In this document: piece after piece, positions 1-9,621 of the stretch | How positions within the stretch are numbered: the stretch's first letter is position 1 | Layout: each line of letters begins with the position of its first letter | Assembly (NCBI GenBank): GCA_963791885.1 | Contig: CAWBUL010000004.1 | Location: 434,001-498,000 of the forward strand | Direction of reading: 5' to 3' | Origin: CAVSUZ01 sp963791885 | Lineage (GTDB): Bacteria; Pseudomonadota; Alphaproteobacteria; Acetobacterales; Acetobacteraceae | Length of the DNA stretch: 64,000 nt | Program-made: the position numbers and the translations under genes | The notes under the pieces: generated by a model | What the model saw: the letters and a program-made list of their open reading frames with translations, nothing else | Database searches by the model: none | What the model was told of the DNA's origin: nothing

Positions 1-540
1 CGCGTATCCGCCCGAGGCGAAGGCGCGGAGCAGGTTCAATTTGGAGGCGGATTGGAAGTAGGCGAGCTCCATGCGCGCGGGCTCGGGGATGCGTGCACCC
101 GGCGTAAAATCCGGCCCATTGATAATGTCCCCGCGGTAGCTCGGCAGGCTGACGCCATCTTGGGTTTCCATGTCCGAACTGCGCGGCTTGGCGTACTGGC
201 CGGCCATCCGGCCCATCTTCACGACCGGCAGGCTGGCTCCAAAGGTCAGTACGACAGACATCTGCAGGAGCACACGGAACGCATCGCGCAGGATGTCGGC
301 GGTGAAATCCTGGAAGCTCTCGGCACAGTCCCCGCCCAGCAGCACGAAGGCTCGCCCTTCCGCGGCCGTGCCCAGCGCCGCCTTCAACCGCCGCGCCTCT
401 CCGGCAAAAACCAGTGGAGGATAGCGGCGGAGCTTCGTCTCCATAGCCTCAAGAGCGGCCTGATCGGGGTAGGTCGGGGCTTGGCGAACGGGCCACTGCC
501 GCCATGAATCGATGGCCCAGCGGGAAGGGGTGGTGGTCAT
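1..540 (-). CDS. 3-deoxy-7-phosphoheptulonate synthase, class II (5' part)
   Basis: First committed step of the shikimate pathway: condenses phosphoenolpyruvate and erythrose 4-phosphate to DAHP in the cytosol. Translating the minus strand from an ATG at 540 gives 180 open codons to the window edge. The protein starts MTTTPSRWAIDSW and carries class II landmarks: YPPLVFAGEARRLKAAL, LLGGDCAESF (the conserved metal and substrate Cys region), VVLTFGASLPVVKMGRMAG, QYAKPRSS and LPSYRGDIING. An AGGAG sits about 8 bases before the ATG. The C-terminal 60 percent lies outside the window. Transcribed divergently from the membrane protein gene at 705. Assignment to the plant-like/AroH class II family is firm; the specific symbol is not. 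Confidence 0.95.
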   Translation of the reverse strand, partial: MTTTPSRWAIDSWRQWPVRQAPTYPDQAALEAMETKLRRYPPLVFAGEARRLKAALGTAAEGRAFVLLGGDCAESFQDFTADILRDAFRVLLQMSVVLTFGASLPVVKMGRMAGQYAKPRSSDMETQDGVSLPSYRGDIINGPDFTPGARIPEPARMELAYFQSASKLNLLRAFASGGYA

Positions 541-704
541 GTGCGAGCTCCTGGCCTGCGCACTATATCGCAGGTCGCGGCTTTATGACCGGAAAGGGAC
601 GGATTTGCCACACGCCCGCCTCGCATTGCGGGAAATACTGATGCGCATGCGAACCTGTCCGGCCGATATGAGAATGGCCGATATGAGAATGAAAGAACCC
701 CACC
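541..704. promoter_or_regulatory. Divergent intergenic region with 15-bp tandem repeat
   Basis: The 164 bases between the divergent DAHP synthase and AI-2E genes must hold both promoters. A perfect tandem duplication of GGCCGATATGAGAAT lies at 661-675 and 676-690, ending 14 bases before the downstream ATG, so it covers the leader and the ribosome-binding region of the AI-2E gene. Copy-number change here could alter translation. No clear sigma-70 boxes were seen. Confidence 0.5.
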
Positions 705-2663
705 ATGGCTGAAGCGGTTCTGGAACCTGTCGGCCCCGTGCCGGAGCCGGGAGAGGTGGACCCACCCGACCGGCCTCCGTCCTCGGCGCTCACCGCCATC
801 GTCGCATGGGTGGTAATCGTCGCCGCCCTCTACTTCGCCAGCGAGGTGCTGATCCCGATCACCCTCGCGGTGCTGCTGAGCTTCGTGCTGTCGCCGTTGA
901 TGGAACTGATGCGCCGCGTGTGGATTCCGCGGGTGCTGGCGGCACTCCTATCGGTGCTGGTTGCGATCGGCATTATCATCGCGCTGGGCGGAATTATCGG
1001 CACGCAGATCGCGGGGCTGGTGTCGCAGGCGCCGCAATATCAGTACACAATCGAACAGAAGGTCAACTCGCTGCAGCACCTGATCGCCGATCAGCTTTCC
1101 AACCGGATCAGCTTCATCACCAAGCGGCTGCAGAGCATGGGCAACCTGGCCCCCCAAGCCCAGCCAGGGAAAGAGCCGGCAGAAAATAACCAGCCGGCGC
1201 AACCACCTGTCCCGGTAACGATTACTGAATCGCCGGCAAACTCGGCGCTGCAGTTGGGTGAGCGTGTGCTGGGCCCGATCCTCCACCCAATCGCCACGCT
1301 CGGCATCATCCTGGTGGTCGCGATCTTCACGCTGCTGCAGAAGCAGGACTTGCGCGACCGGCTGATCCGGTTGTTCGGGTCCAACGACCTGCACCGCGCG
1401 ACAGTGGCAATGGACGACGCGGGCCGTCGGCTATCGCGTTACTTCCTGTCGCAGCTCTGTGTGAATTGCAGCTTCGGCGTGATCATCGGCTTCGGACTTT
1501 TCATGATCGGCGTTCCCAGTCCCGTTCTATGGGGCATCATCGGTGCGCTGCTGCGGTTCGTCCCATACATCGGCGTCTATATCGCTGCGGCGCTGCCGGT
1601 CATGCTCGCCGCTGCGGTCGGCACCGGCTGGAGCATGGTGGCGTGGACCGCGATCCTGTTCATCGTCACAGACACGATCATCGGTCAGGCCGTAGAGCCC
1701 ATGGTGTACGGCCACAGCACCGGGCTTTCACCATTCTCCGTGATCGTCGCCGCCATTTTCTGGGCATGGCTCTGGGGTCCCATCGGCCTCATCCTCTCCA
1801 CCCCCCTCACAGTCTGCCTGGTGGTCATGGGGCGCCACATAGAACGGTTGGAATTCCTGGAAGTGCTGCTCGGCGATCGCCCTGCCCTGACCCCCATCGA
1901 GACCTTCTACCAGCGCCTGCTCGCGGGCGACGCCAGCGAGGCGGAGGAACATGCGCAGCGCTTTCTCAAGGAACATTCCCTCACGGCCTATTATGACGAC
2001 GTAGCGATGCACGGGCTGAGGCTCGCAGTTGCCGACGCGCGGCGTGGAGCCTTCCCAATCTCCCGGCTGGTGAAGATGCGCGACACGGTGATCGAACTCG
2101 TGGAAGACCTGGCGGATCACGCCGATGTAGAGCCCACCGCATCGACTGCCGGTTCAGGGTTGCGACTGCTCCACGGGACGGCACGGGAGCCGGCAGCGCC
2201 ATTCACTGTCGATCCGGCATGGCAAGACGGTTCGCCCGTGGTCTGTATCTCCGGCCGAGGCGTGCTGGACGAGGCGGCAGCGACAATGCTCGTTCAGCTT
2301 TTGGCCAAGCACGGGATCGGCGCCCGTATGGTTTCATTCCGAATGGCCTCGCCCGCTTTCATTCAAACGCTGGAGGTCGGCGACGTGGCGATTGCCTGCG
2401 TAATCAGCGTGGAATTTACGGGCAGCCCGGTGCACCTGCGCACATTGCTGCGGCGCTTGCGTGTCCAGTTGCCGCAAACCCGCATCCTTGCGGGGCTCTG
2501 GCCCGCGGACGATCCGTTCCTGCGCGACCACGGGGCACGGTCGCAGCTTGGCGCCGACATGGTGGTAACCAGCCTGCGTGAGGCGGAAGAGGCGTGCCTG
2601 GCGGTCGCGCGTTCCGGCGCCCCGGCGCTGGCGCCGCCGGTGGTCGCCGGCCAGACAGCCTGA
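705..2663 (+). CDS. AI-2E family transporter with long C-terminal cytosolic extension
   Basis: Inner-membrane protein of the PerM/AI-2E (PF01594) family; members export diverse small substrates and the autoinducer role is not general. Hydrophobic segments cluster at about residues 27-75, 80-110, 190-215, 250-310 and 320-360, with the family-typical LLRFVPYIGVYIAA and a GPIGLILSTPLTV signature near the end of the membrane part. Usual members have about 350 residues; this one has 652. The extra 280 residues are soluble and include a Rossmann-like stretch (PVVCISGRGVLDEA, then an HLRTLLRRLRVQLPQTRI helix) that could be a small ligand-binding or signalling domain. Start chosen at ATG 705. Followed at 62 bases by mutS. 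Confidence 0.85.
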   Translation: MAEAVLEPVGPVPEPGEVDPPDRPPSSALTAIVAWVVIVAALYFASEVLIPITLAVLLSFVLSPLMELMRRVWIPRVLAALLSVLVAIGIIIALGGIIGTQIAGLVSQAPQYQYTIEQKVNSLQHLIADQLSNRISFITKRLQSMGNLAPQAQPGKEPAENNQPAQPPVPVTITESPANSALQLGERVLGPILHPIATLGIILVVAIFTLLQKQDLRDRLIRLFGSNDLHRATVAMDDAGRRLSRYFLSQLCVNCSFGVIIGFGLFMIGVPSPVLWGIIGALLRFVPYIGVYIAAALPVMLAAAVGTGWSMVAWTAILFIVTDTIIGQAVEPMVYGHSTGLSPFSVIVAAIFWAWLWGPIGLILSTPLTVCLVVMGRHIERLEFLEVLLGDRPALTPIETFYQRLLAGDASEAEEHAQRFLKEHSLTAYYDDVAMHGLRLAVADARRGAFPISRLVKMRDTVIELVEDLADHADVEPTASTAGSGLRLLHGTAREPAAPFTVDPAWQDGSPVVCISGRGVLDEAAATMLVQLLAKHGIGARMVSFRMASPAFIQTLEVGDVAIACVISVEFTGSPVHLRTLLRRLRVQLPQTRILAGLWPADDPFLRDHGARSQLGADMVVTSLREAEEACLAVARSGAPALAPPVVAGQTA

Positions 2664-2677
2664 ACGTGCCGGCGCAT

Positions 2678-2695
2678 AGCGCGCCATGGCGCGCT
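2678..2695. repeat. Perfect 18-bp palindrome between AI-2E gene and mutS
   Basis: AGCGCGCCATGGCGCGCT is a perfect palindrome in the 62-base gap before mutS. It could form a short hairpin in the transcript or bind a dimeric protein. No T run follows, so it is not a standard terminator. Role unknown. Confidence 0.4.
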
Positions 2696-2725
2696 GGCGA
2701 GGCGCCCGTGTAAGCAGGGCGTGGC

Positions 2726-5365
2726 ATGACCATCCCGTCTCTCCCCCCCGCCGCCGGCGCCTCGCCGGCCATGGCGCAGTGGTTCGCGCTCAAAGCCGTT
2801 CATCCGGATGCGCTGCTGTTCTTCCGCATGGGGGATTTCTACGAGCTGTTTTTCACCGACGCCGAAGCTGCCGCCGCCGCGCTGGATATCGCCCTGACAA
2901 CGCGCGGGGAGCATGCCGGCGCGCCCATCCCGATGTGCGGCGTCCCGATCCACGCGGCCGACGCCTATCTGGCGCGGTTGATCCGCCGCGGCTTCCGCGT
3001 CGCGGTCGCCGAGCAGATGGAGGATCCGCGGACGCGGACCGGCAAGGCCCCCATCCGCCGGGAAATCGTGCGCCTGATCACGCCCGGAACCCTGACCGAG
3101 GAAACCCTTCTCGATGCCGGCCGGGCCAACCTGCTCCTGGCACTCGCCCCTGTCGGGAAGGAGATCGGCGCCGCCTGGGTGGACATCTCCACCGGCCTGT
3201 TCACCACCGCCTGTGCCGCCCCGGCAGAAGTGCCTGCGCTGCTTGGCCGGCTGGAGCCAGCGGAGATTCTCGCCCCGGCAGACCTCTCCCTGGGCGACGC
3301 CGAAAGCGGGCGGGGGCCGGACCATCCGGCCTCACCGCCGGGGACGGCTCGGACGTGCCTGGCGGAGGCATTCGGGGTCGCCAGCATCGATGCGTTCGGC
3401 ACGTTCAGCGACGCCGAAGCGGTCGCGGCCGCTGTCGTGCTGGACTACGTGAAAACCACCCAGGCCGGGGCGATGCCCCGCCTCTCCCATCCCGAGCCGC
3501 AAGGCCTCGCCGGCGTGCTTGCGATGGATCCGGCGACGCGCGCCAGCCTGGAGATCCTGCGCGCGCGCGACGGCGGCACCGAACACACGCTGCTCAGCAC
3601 GGTGAAACGCACCCTCACCGCGGGAGGCGCCCGCCTGCTCGGTCACGTCCTGTCCGCGCCGCTGACCCGCCGCTCCGCCATCATCGGCCGCGCCGACGGC
3701 TGGACCTGGATGCTCGCCAACCCGGCGGCGACCGAACGGCTGCGGGAGGCGCTGCGCGGCGCACCCGACATGGCGCGCGCGCTGGGCCGGGTGGCGCTCA
3801 ATCGCGGCACGCCCCGTGATCTGAGCGCATTGCGGGACGGACTGCTCGCCGCCCGCCGCGTCAGCGAGGCGCTGTCAGGTCCGCTGCCGGCCGTGCTGGC
3901 CGGGGCGCTCGCCTCACTCGCGATCGACACCGCGTTGGGCACGCACCTGACCGACGCCTTGGCGGATCCGGCGCCGGCGCGGATGGACGAAGGCGCGGTG
4001 ATCCGCACCGGCTTCGATGCCGAACTGGATGCCGAGCGCAGCCTGCGCGACGACAGCCGCCGGCTGCTCGCGTCGCTGCAACTGGACTTCGCCCAACGCT
4101 ATGGCGTGGCGAGCCTGAAGATCCGTCACCACGCGCAGCTGGGCTACGTAATCGAAGCACCGGCCGCCGCCGTGGAGCGCCTGCGGGAATATCCCGAACT
4201 CGCGCTGCGCCAGGGCATGGCCAATGGCGCGCGCTTCACCACGCCGGAACTGGCGGACCTCGACCGTCGCATCAGCGAGGCCGGCGACCGCGCCGGCCAG
4301 CGCGAGCGTGCTTTGTTCGCCCGGCTGGTTCAGGACGTGCTGGCACTGGCCGGACCGATCGCCGGCTGCGCCGATGCGCTCGCGCTGCTGGACGTGATGC
4401 AAGGCGCGGCGCGATTGGCGGAGGGCGGGCGGTGGTGTCGGCCGGAACTGACCGATGACGACGCCTTCCTGGTCCGCGCCGGCCGCCATCCGGTGGTAGA
4501 ACGAGCGCTGGCGGGGCAGGGGAGTTCCCACGGTTTCGTACCGAACGATTGCGACCTCTCAGCCGAGCGGCGGGTGCTGCTGCTGACAGGGCCGAACATG
4601 GCCGGCAAATCGACCTTCCTGCGCCAGAACGCGTTGATGGTGGTCCTGGCTCAGGCCGGCCTGCCGGTCCCGGCTGACGCCTGCCGCCTCGGCATCGTGG
4701 ACCGGCTGTTCAGCCGGGTCGGTGCCTCCGACGAACTGGCGCGGGGACGCTCCACCTTCATGGTGGAGATGACGGAGACCGCCGCCATCCTGCACCAGGC
4801 CGGCCCGCAATCGCTGGTGGTCGTAGACGAGATCGGCCGCGGCACCGCAACGCTGGATGGTCTCGCGATCGCCTGGGCGGTGCTCGAGGCGCTGCACGGT
4901 ACGATCGGGTGCCGCACCATCTTCGCGACACACTTCCATGAACTCTCAGGCTTGGCGGACCGGCTGAAACGGTTGCGACCGCATACAATGCGCGTGAAGG
5001 AGTGGCGCGGGTCCGTGGTTTTCCTGCACGAAGTGGCCGAAGGCGCCGGTCGCCGGTCCTGGGGCGTGCATGTGGCGGAACTCGCCGGTGTGCCATCCCC
5101 GGTTGTGCGCCGTGCCGCCGCGCTGCTTGCCGCGCTGGAGCGCCAGGGCGGTGCGTTGGGGCCCGCCGGATCGCTGGAGGCATTACCGTTATTCGCAAAC
5201 GAGCATTCCTCCGGGGATCGTGACGCTCCACTTGATGATTCGTTGAGCATACTCGCGTCGGCCATGGCCGAAATTGACCCGGACAGCCTGACACCGCTTG
5301 ATGCTCTGGCGACACTCTACCGATTGAAATCGCTGTTGCCGGTTTCCGCGCCGGCCGGCCCGTAA
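2726..5365 (+). CDS. mutS: DNA mismatch repair protein MutS
   Basis: Recognises base mismatches and small loops and starts methyl-independent or MutL-dependent repair. The 879 residues are full length for MutS. The mismatch-wedge motif F-x-E is at residues 38-40 (MGDFYELFF). The connector, core and clamp regions follow, then the ATPase: Walker A GPNMAGKST near residue 621, the Walker B stretch SLVVVDEIGRGTATLDG near 690, and IFATHFHEL. The start ATGACCATCCC at 2726 gives the expected N terminus. glnD begins 13 bases after its stop; mutS next to glnD is a frequent arrangement in alphaproteobacteria and suggests co-transcription. Confidence 0.98.
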   Translation: MTIPSLPPAAGASPAMAQWFALKAVHPDALLFFRMGDFYELFFTDAEAAAAALDIALTTRGEHAGAPIPMCGVPIHAADAYLARLIRRGFRVAVAEQMEDPRTRTGKAPIRREIVRLITPGTLTEETLLDAGRANLLLALAPVGKEIGAAWVDISTGLFTTACAAPAEVPALLGRLEPAEILAPADLSLGDAESGRGPDHPASPPGTARTCLAEAFGVASIDAFGTFSDAEAVAAAVVLDYVKTTQAGAMPRLSHPEPQGLAGVLAMDPATRASLEILRARDGGTEHTLLSTVKRTLTAGGARLLGHVLSAPLTRRSAIIGRADGWTWMLANPAATERLREALRGAPDMARALGRVALNRGTPRDLSALRDGLLAARRVSEALSGPLPAVLAGALASLAIDTALGTHLTDALADPAPARMDEGAVIRTGFDAELDAERSLRDDSRRLLASLQLDFAQRYGVASLKIRHHAQLGYVIEAPAAAVERLREYPELALRQGMANGARFTTPELADLDRRISEAGDRAGQRERALFARLVQDVLALAGPIAGCADALALLDVMQGAARLAEGGRWCRPELTDDDAFLVRAGRHPVVERALAGQGSSHGFVPNDCDLSAERRVLLLTGPNMAGKSTFLRQNALMVVLAQAGLPVPADACRLGIVDRLFSRVGASDELARGRSTFMVEMTETAAILHQAGPQSLVVVDEIGRGTATLDGLAIAWAVLEALHGTIGCRTIFATHFHELSGLADRLKRLRPHTMRVKEWRGSVVFLHEVAEGAGRRSWGVHVAELAGVPSPVVRRAAALLAALERQGGALGPAGSLEALPLFANEHSSGDRDAPLDDSLSILASAMAEIDPDSLTPLDALATLYRLKSLLPVSAPAGP

Positions 5366-5378
5366 TACGCTGTGATCA

Positions 5379-8144
5379 ATGCCCATCCCGCGCACGCCTG
5401 AAACTGACGCTTTTCCCGACACCCTGAACCTGTTGCGCAATGAGTTGCGGGGGACGCGTGCCGTGGCAATCGCGGCCCTTCGGCGGCAGCTCGCCCGCAT
5501 TCAGGCCCATGTACAGCGCAATTTCGAGCAGGAGCACATCACCGGTCTGCAGGCGGCACGCCTGCTGTCGGGATTGGTAGATGGCGTGGTCGCCGCGCTG
5601 TTTGAACATACGGACGCCACTCTTGGCTCCTCAGGCACCCTGAGTATCGTTGCGACCGGCGGCTATGGTCGGGGCACCCTAGCCCCCTTCAGCGATATCG
5701 ACCTGCTCTTTCTGACAGCGCCCGACCCTGATCCCCAGACGCTGCAGTCAGTGGAATACATGTTGTATTTCCTGTGGGACCTGGGGCTGAAAGTCGGGCA
5801 CGCCACGCGCTCCATTGACCAATGCCTGACAGCGGCCTCGGCAGATCCGACGATCCGCACGGCGCTTCTGGATGCGCGGCACCTGGCGGGCGACGTGGCA
5901 CTGTTCACGCGATTTCAGGAAGCATTCGAGGAAAACTGCAAGGCGACCGGCGCAGCCGACTTCATCCTCACCAAACAGGCGGAGCGCGCGGCGCGGCACA
6001 AGCGGTTCGGCGACTCCCCTTTCATGGTGGAGCCGAACATCAAGGAGGGTCGGGGCGGGCTGCGCGATCTGCAGACGCTCTATTGGATTGCGCGCTACGT
6101 GTACGGCACGTCAACGATGGGCGAACTCGCCGAGGTGGGCGGCATCCTGTCGCAGCCGGAAGCGCGGCACGCCAAACGGTCCTGGGAATTCCTGTGGACC
6201 GTCCGCTTTCATCTTCACTATGTCGCGGGACGGGCCGAGGAACGGCTCACCTTCGATCTGCAGCCCGTCGTCGGTGCGCGCATGGGTTATACGCCCCATG
6301 GCCGGCAGGGCGGCGGCGTTGAACGTTTCATGCGGCATTATTTTCTGCACGCCCGGGATGTCGTCCGGCTGACCCATGTGCTGGAACCCGCGTTCTTGCG
6401 GGCGGCGCTGGGTCCGCCCGCGGTTGTGCCCGAGACCGATGAGGCACTGCTCGCCGAAGGCTTCATGCTGGCCGAAGGAAAGCTGCTGCCGGTGCCGGAG
6501 CGGGACTTCGACGTCGAGCCGATCCAGATGCTCCGCATCTTGAAAGTCGCACGGAACCGGCATCTCTCACTTCATCCGCTGGCATTGCGGTCGATGATCC
6601 AGCACGAGCGTGCGGCGGTCCGGCTGCGCGGTGACAAGATGGCGTCCCGCCTGTTTCTGGACCTGCTCGTGGGCCGGCATGATGAGCACCACCGTCCGGA
6701 CGGCGCACGCTGGCTTTCGATCATGAATGAAAGCGGCTTGCTTGGGCGCTTCCTGCCCGATTGGGCGCGGATCGTCGGACAGATGCAGTTCGACACCTAT
6801 CACGTCTTTACCGTCGATGAGCATACGATCGAGGCGGTGCGTGTTCTGAACGCGATCGAGCGTGGAGAACTGGCCGAGGTTGCACCGGTCGCCTCCGGGA
6901 TCGTCGAGCAGATCCAGTCTCGCCGCGCGTTGTATATGGCCATGCTGCTGCACGACATCGCCAAAGGCCGCGGCGGTGACCACTCCTCGCGGGGCGCGGA
7001 GATCGCGCTGAGCATCGGTGCGGAGTTGGGATTGAGCGCGGAGGAAACGGAAACCGTATCCTGGTTGGTGCTGCACCATCTTCTGCTGAGTGAGACGGCG
7101 TTCAAGCGCGATATCGACGACCCCAAAACCATCCTGGATCTGGCCGACACGATCCAATCGCCCGAGCGTCTGCGGTTGCTGCTGGTTGTGACTGTGGCCG
7201 ACATGCGCGCCGTGTCGGCGAAGGTGTGGAACGGATGGAAGGCGACGTTGCTCCGCGAACTTTACGGCCGTGTGGCCGAGGTCCTGGAAGGCGCGCTCGC
7301 GACGACCGAGCGGGACGTTCGGCTGGACCGGGCCAGGGCGGCGGCCGCGGCGCTTCTGACGGATTGGCCGAAGGAAGACATCGACCGTTTCCTGGCACTC
7401 GGGTATCCCGGCTACTGGCTGGCGTTCGATCCGGAAACGCATGCACGGCATGCGCGCCTCGTGCGCGATGCTGAAATGCGCAACGCGCCGCTGACGGTCG
7501 ATACCAAGCCGCTTCCCGCGCGGGCAGTCACCGAGGTGACGGTCTACACCGCTGACCATGCCGGGCTGTTCAGCAAGATTTCCGGTGCCCTTGCGGTGGC
7601 GGGTGCATCGATCGTGGATGCGCGCATCCACACACTCACGAATGGGATGGCGCTGGATACATTCTGGATCCAGGATGCTGCGGGCGGCGCCTGCGACGCG
7701 CCGCACCGGCTGGCACGCATCTCCGCGCTGATCGAGCAAATGCTTTCCGGAAGACTGAAGCTTGCGAATGAAATCAACAAGGTTCAGCAAAATCTGATCG
7801 GTCAGCGCATGCGGGCGATTCACGTGCCGCCGCGTGTGGTCATCGACAATCGCGCGTCCAACAGGTTCACGGTGGTGGAGGTGAACGGGCGCGACCGCCC
7901 GGGCCTGCTCCACGATGTAACGGCTGCGATCAGCGATCAGGGTCTGCAAATTGCGTCCGCGCACGTGACCACGTATGGAATGCGGGCGGTTGACGTCTTC
8001 TATGTGAAGGACGTGTTCGGTCTGAAAGTAGAGAACGAGCGCAAGCTTCGGAATCTGCGCGATGAGCTACTGAAGGCACTGGGCCCAGGGGATCAGAGCG
8101 CGGCCGTTCCTCGGCCCGTGCGGCGGAGAGCGGCCTCCGGCTGA
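5379..8144 (+). CDS. glnD: [Protein-PII] uridylyltransferase / uridylyl-removing enzyme GlnD
   Basis: Senses glutamine and adds UMP to or removes it from PII proteins, so controlling nitrogen assimilation. 921 residues, full length. The nucleotidyltransferase motif GGYGRGTLAPFSDIDLLFL starts near residue 91; a PII-UT linker region follows (PNIKEGRGGLRDLQTLYW). The HD uridylyl-removal domain has LLHDIAKGRGGDHS near 525. Two C-terminal ACT domains begin near 719 (VTVYTADHAGLFSKI) and 830 (VEVNGRDRPGLLHDV). All domain hallmarks are present, so the enzyme should be active. Closely downstream of mutS; a large hairpin follows the stop. Confidence 0.98.
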   Translation: MPIPRTPETDAFPDTLNLLRNELRGTRAVAIAALRRQLARIQAHVQRNFEQEHITGLQAARLLSGLVDGVVAALFEHTDATLGSSGTLSIVATGGYGRGTLAPFSDIDLLFLTAPDPDPQTLQSVEYMLYFLWDLGLKVGHATRSIDQCLTAASADPTIRTALLDARHLAGDVALFTRFQEAFEENCKATGAADFILTKQAERAARHKRFGDSPFMVEPNIKEGRGGLRDLQTLYWIARYVYGTSTMGELAEVGGILSQPEARHAKRSWEFLWTVRFHLHYVAGRAEERLTFDLQPVVGARMGYTPHGRQGGGVERFMRHYFLHARDVVRLTHVLEPAFLRAALGPPAVVPETDEALLAEGFMLAEGKLLPVPERDFDVEPIQMLRILKVARNRHLSLHPLALRSMIQHERAAVRLRGDKMASRLFLDLLVGRHDEHHRPDGARWLSIMNESGLLGRFLPDWARIVGQMQFDTYHVFTVDEHTIEAVRVLNAIERGELAEVAPVASGIVEQIQSRRALYMAMLLHDIAKGRGGDHSSRGAEIALSIGAELGLSAEETETVSWLVLHHLLLSETAFKRDIDDPKTILDLADTIQSPERLRLLLVVTVADMRAVSAKVWNGWKATLLRELYGRVAEVLEGALATTERDVRLDRARAAAAALLTDWPKEDIDRFLALGYPGYWLAFDPETHARHARLVRDAEMRNAPLTVDTKPLPARAVTEVTVYTADHAGLFSKISGALAVAGASIVDARIHTLTNGMALDTFWIQDAAGGACDAPHRLARISALIEQMLSGRLKLANEINKVQQNLIGQRMRAIHVPPRVVIDNRASNRFTVVEVNGRDRPGLLHDVTAAISDQGLQIASAHVTTYGMRAVDVFYVKDVFGLKVENERKLRNLRDELLKALGPGDQSAAVPRPVRRRAASG

Positions 8145-8158
8145 TCCCCACTTATTTT

Positions 8159-8213
8159 AGAGCAGATCGCGCTCCTGGACCGCTTGCGGTTCCAGAAGCG
8201 CGCTAATCTGCTC
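8159..8213. terminator. Long inverted repeat between convergent genes
   Basis: The arms GCGCTCCTGGACCGC (8169-8183) and GCGGTTCCAGAAGCGC (8186-8201) pair around a TT loop with few mismatches. Outer arms GAGCAGAT and ATCTGCTC extend the stem to about 8160-8212. It sits just after glnD and before the convergent PEP-CTERM gene, so a bidirectional terminator is likely. An A-rich tract (ACAAAAA) follows on the plus side. It may also belong to a dispersed palindromic element. Confidence 0.6.
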
Positions 8214-8365
8214 ACAAAAATGGTAGCAGAGCGGTTTCATCCTGATACAGTCAGGGTAAAGCGTCGTCCGTGAACCATCCGGAAGCCGCTGAGAAACAAC
8301 CCTTTTTCGGGCGTTTATGTAACCTCGTTCTAGCCCACGAGGCTGGCTGTGTCCATCCGTTCGGT

Positions 8366-9349
8366 TCACGTGTGGCGCCGCCTCCACGCGAAGCCACCAA
8401 ACAGCAGCAATAGGCCGCCCCCCATCAGCAGGAGCGAGGATGGCTCAGGCGCCATAACCGGTTCGAAGGCGGAGAACCCCGGCAGAACCGTTTGCAAAGA
8501 GCTGGTGAAGACATCCGTGCTGCTGTCGGTGCTGCCGAAAGGCGTCAGCGTGCCGCAAAAGGTCGCCAGCGTATTGCCGCTGCCGAAGGCATAGAAAGCG
8601 TTGACAACGTCGCTATCAGTACCCTTCGTAAATTCCAACTCGAATTGCGGATCGGCCAGCTCTGCGACCGAGAGGGCGGTCTCATCTATCAGCGTCGATG
8701 TGTTGCTGATAAAGCTAAGCGAGACAAACTGCAAAACAGGTCCGCTGAGGGCGCCGCACTGGTCGATACTGGGTGCGCAGTTCCGCAGCCGGAATTCCAA
8801 CACGTTGCCGATGTCATGATTTACCTGGTAACGGTTGGTAAGCAACAGGTCATCGGTACCGCCCGCTACGTCGGGGAGCGACAGATCGAACAACCCCGTC
8901 GCAGAGAAGGCCGTCTGCGGCGTCAGGGCGTGGGGAGCGGTCGTGGTAGTTCCGCTCTCAAGAACGCCTTCGACATCCGAGATCAACGGGAAGAACGGAG
9001 ACGGCTGCTTTATCAAAACGCCGTTCTTGGTATCGAGCAGTGCTTGCCCGTTACTGGCCGTTGTCTCCGGAATCTTCCCTCGCACGAAGTAATCTGCTGG
9101 GCCACCGCTGGTGAAATCGACACCAGACGGGACAACTGTGCCTGCGCCGCCGTTTAGAGTGATGCTCTGATTAAAGCTGTCATCGAAAAGCGGACTCCCG
9201 TTCCGTGTGACGCCAAGCTCGTCCATGTAAATGGACGTCGCCGCGGCCATTCCGGGGACAATGACTGCGGCAATTCCTGTGAAGACAAGCAGCGATACCA
9301 AGCGGACCTGCTGCTTGCGCTGCGATCGAACATCGATCGGATTCGACAT
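8366..9349 (-). CDS. PEP-CTERM sorting domain protein
   Basis: Predicted secreted protein sorted by the exosortase/PEP-CTERM system. The start ATG at 9349 is preferred over an upstream in-frame codon because GGAGGAGGG lies just before it. Residues from about 13 form a signal sequence (LVSLLVFTGIAAVIVPGMAAA). The C terminus shows the tripartite signal: APEPSS, a hydrophobic stretch LLLMGGGLLLLFGGFAW, then RRRHT. The middle is low-charge, beta-rich and has several Cys residues; no catalytic domain was recognised. No exosortase or EPS cluster is in the window. Convergent with glnD. Confidence 0.85.
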   Translation of the reverse strand: MSNPIDVRSQRKQQVRLVSLLVFTGIAAVIVPGMAAATSIYMDELGVTRNGSPLFDDSFNQSITLNGGAGTVVPSGVDFTSGGPADYFVRGKIPETTASNGQALLDTKNGVLIKQPSPFFPLISDVEGVLESGTTTTAPHALTPQTAFSATGLFDLSLPDVAGGTDDLLLTNRYQVNHDIGNVLEFRLRNCAPSIDQCGALSGPVLQFVSLSFISNTSTLIDETALSVAELADPQFELEFTKGTDSDVVNAFYAFGSGNTLATFCGTLTPFGSTDSSTDVFTSSLQTVLPGFSAFEPVMAPEPSSLLLMGGGLLLLFGGFAWRRRHT

Positions 9350-9621
9350 GGCCCTCCTCCGGAGTCTTAAAGAAAGCGCGAATCCCACCGTTGGGAACGA
9401 TACTACTGCGAAAAAGGTCTAACGTCAATGGGAAATAATCGGTCGCCACCGCGGAGGCGGTCGATACCAGCGCCGGGTTCGCCAAGGTCATCGGGTCAAA
9501 GGCGCGGTGTGTTGAGTTTCATCGAGAACTGACCCACCAGGTGGCAAATTTCCACTGAGAATTGACCCATGTTTTGACCTCGCCCCGGCTGTTTTCAGCG
9601 GGGTCCACGGGAGTGATAAGC

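Noticed and set aside
2363..3325. 320-residue minus-strand frame over mutS
   Set aside because: Antisense of the AI-2E and MutS genes; no domain features.
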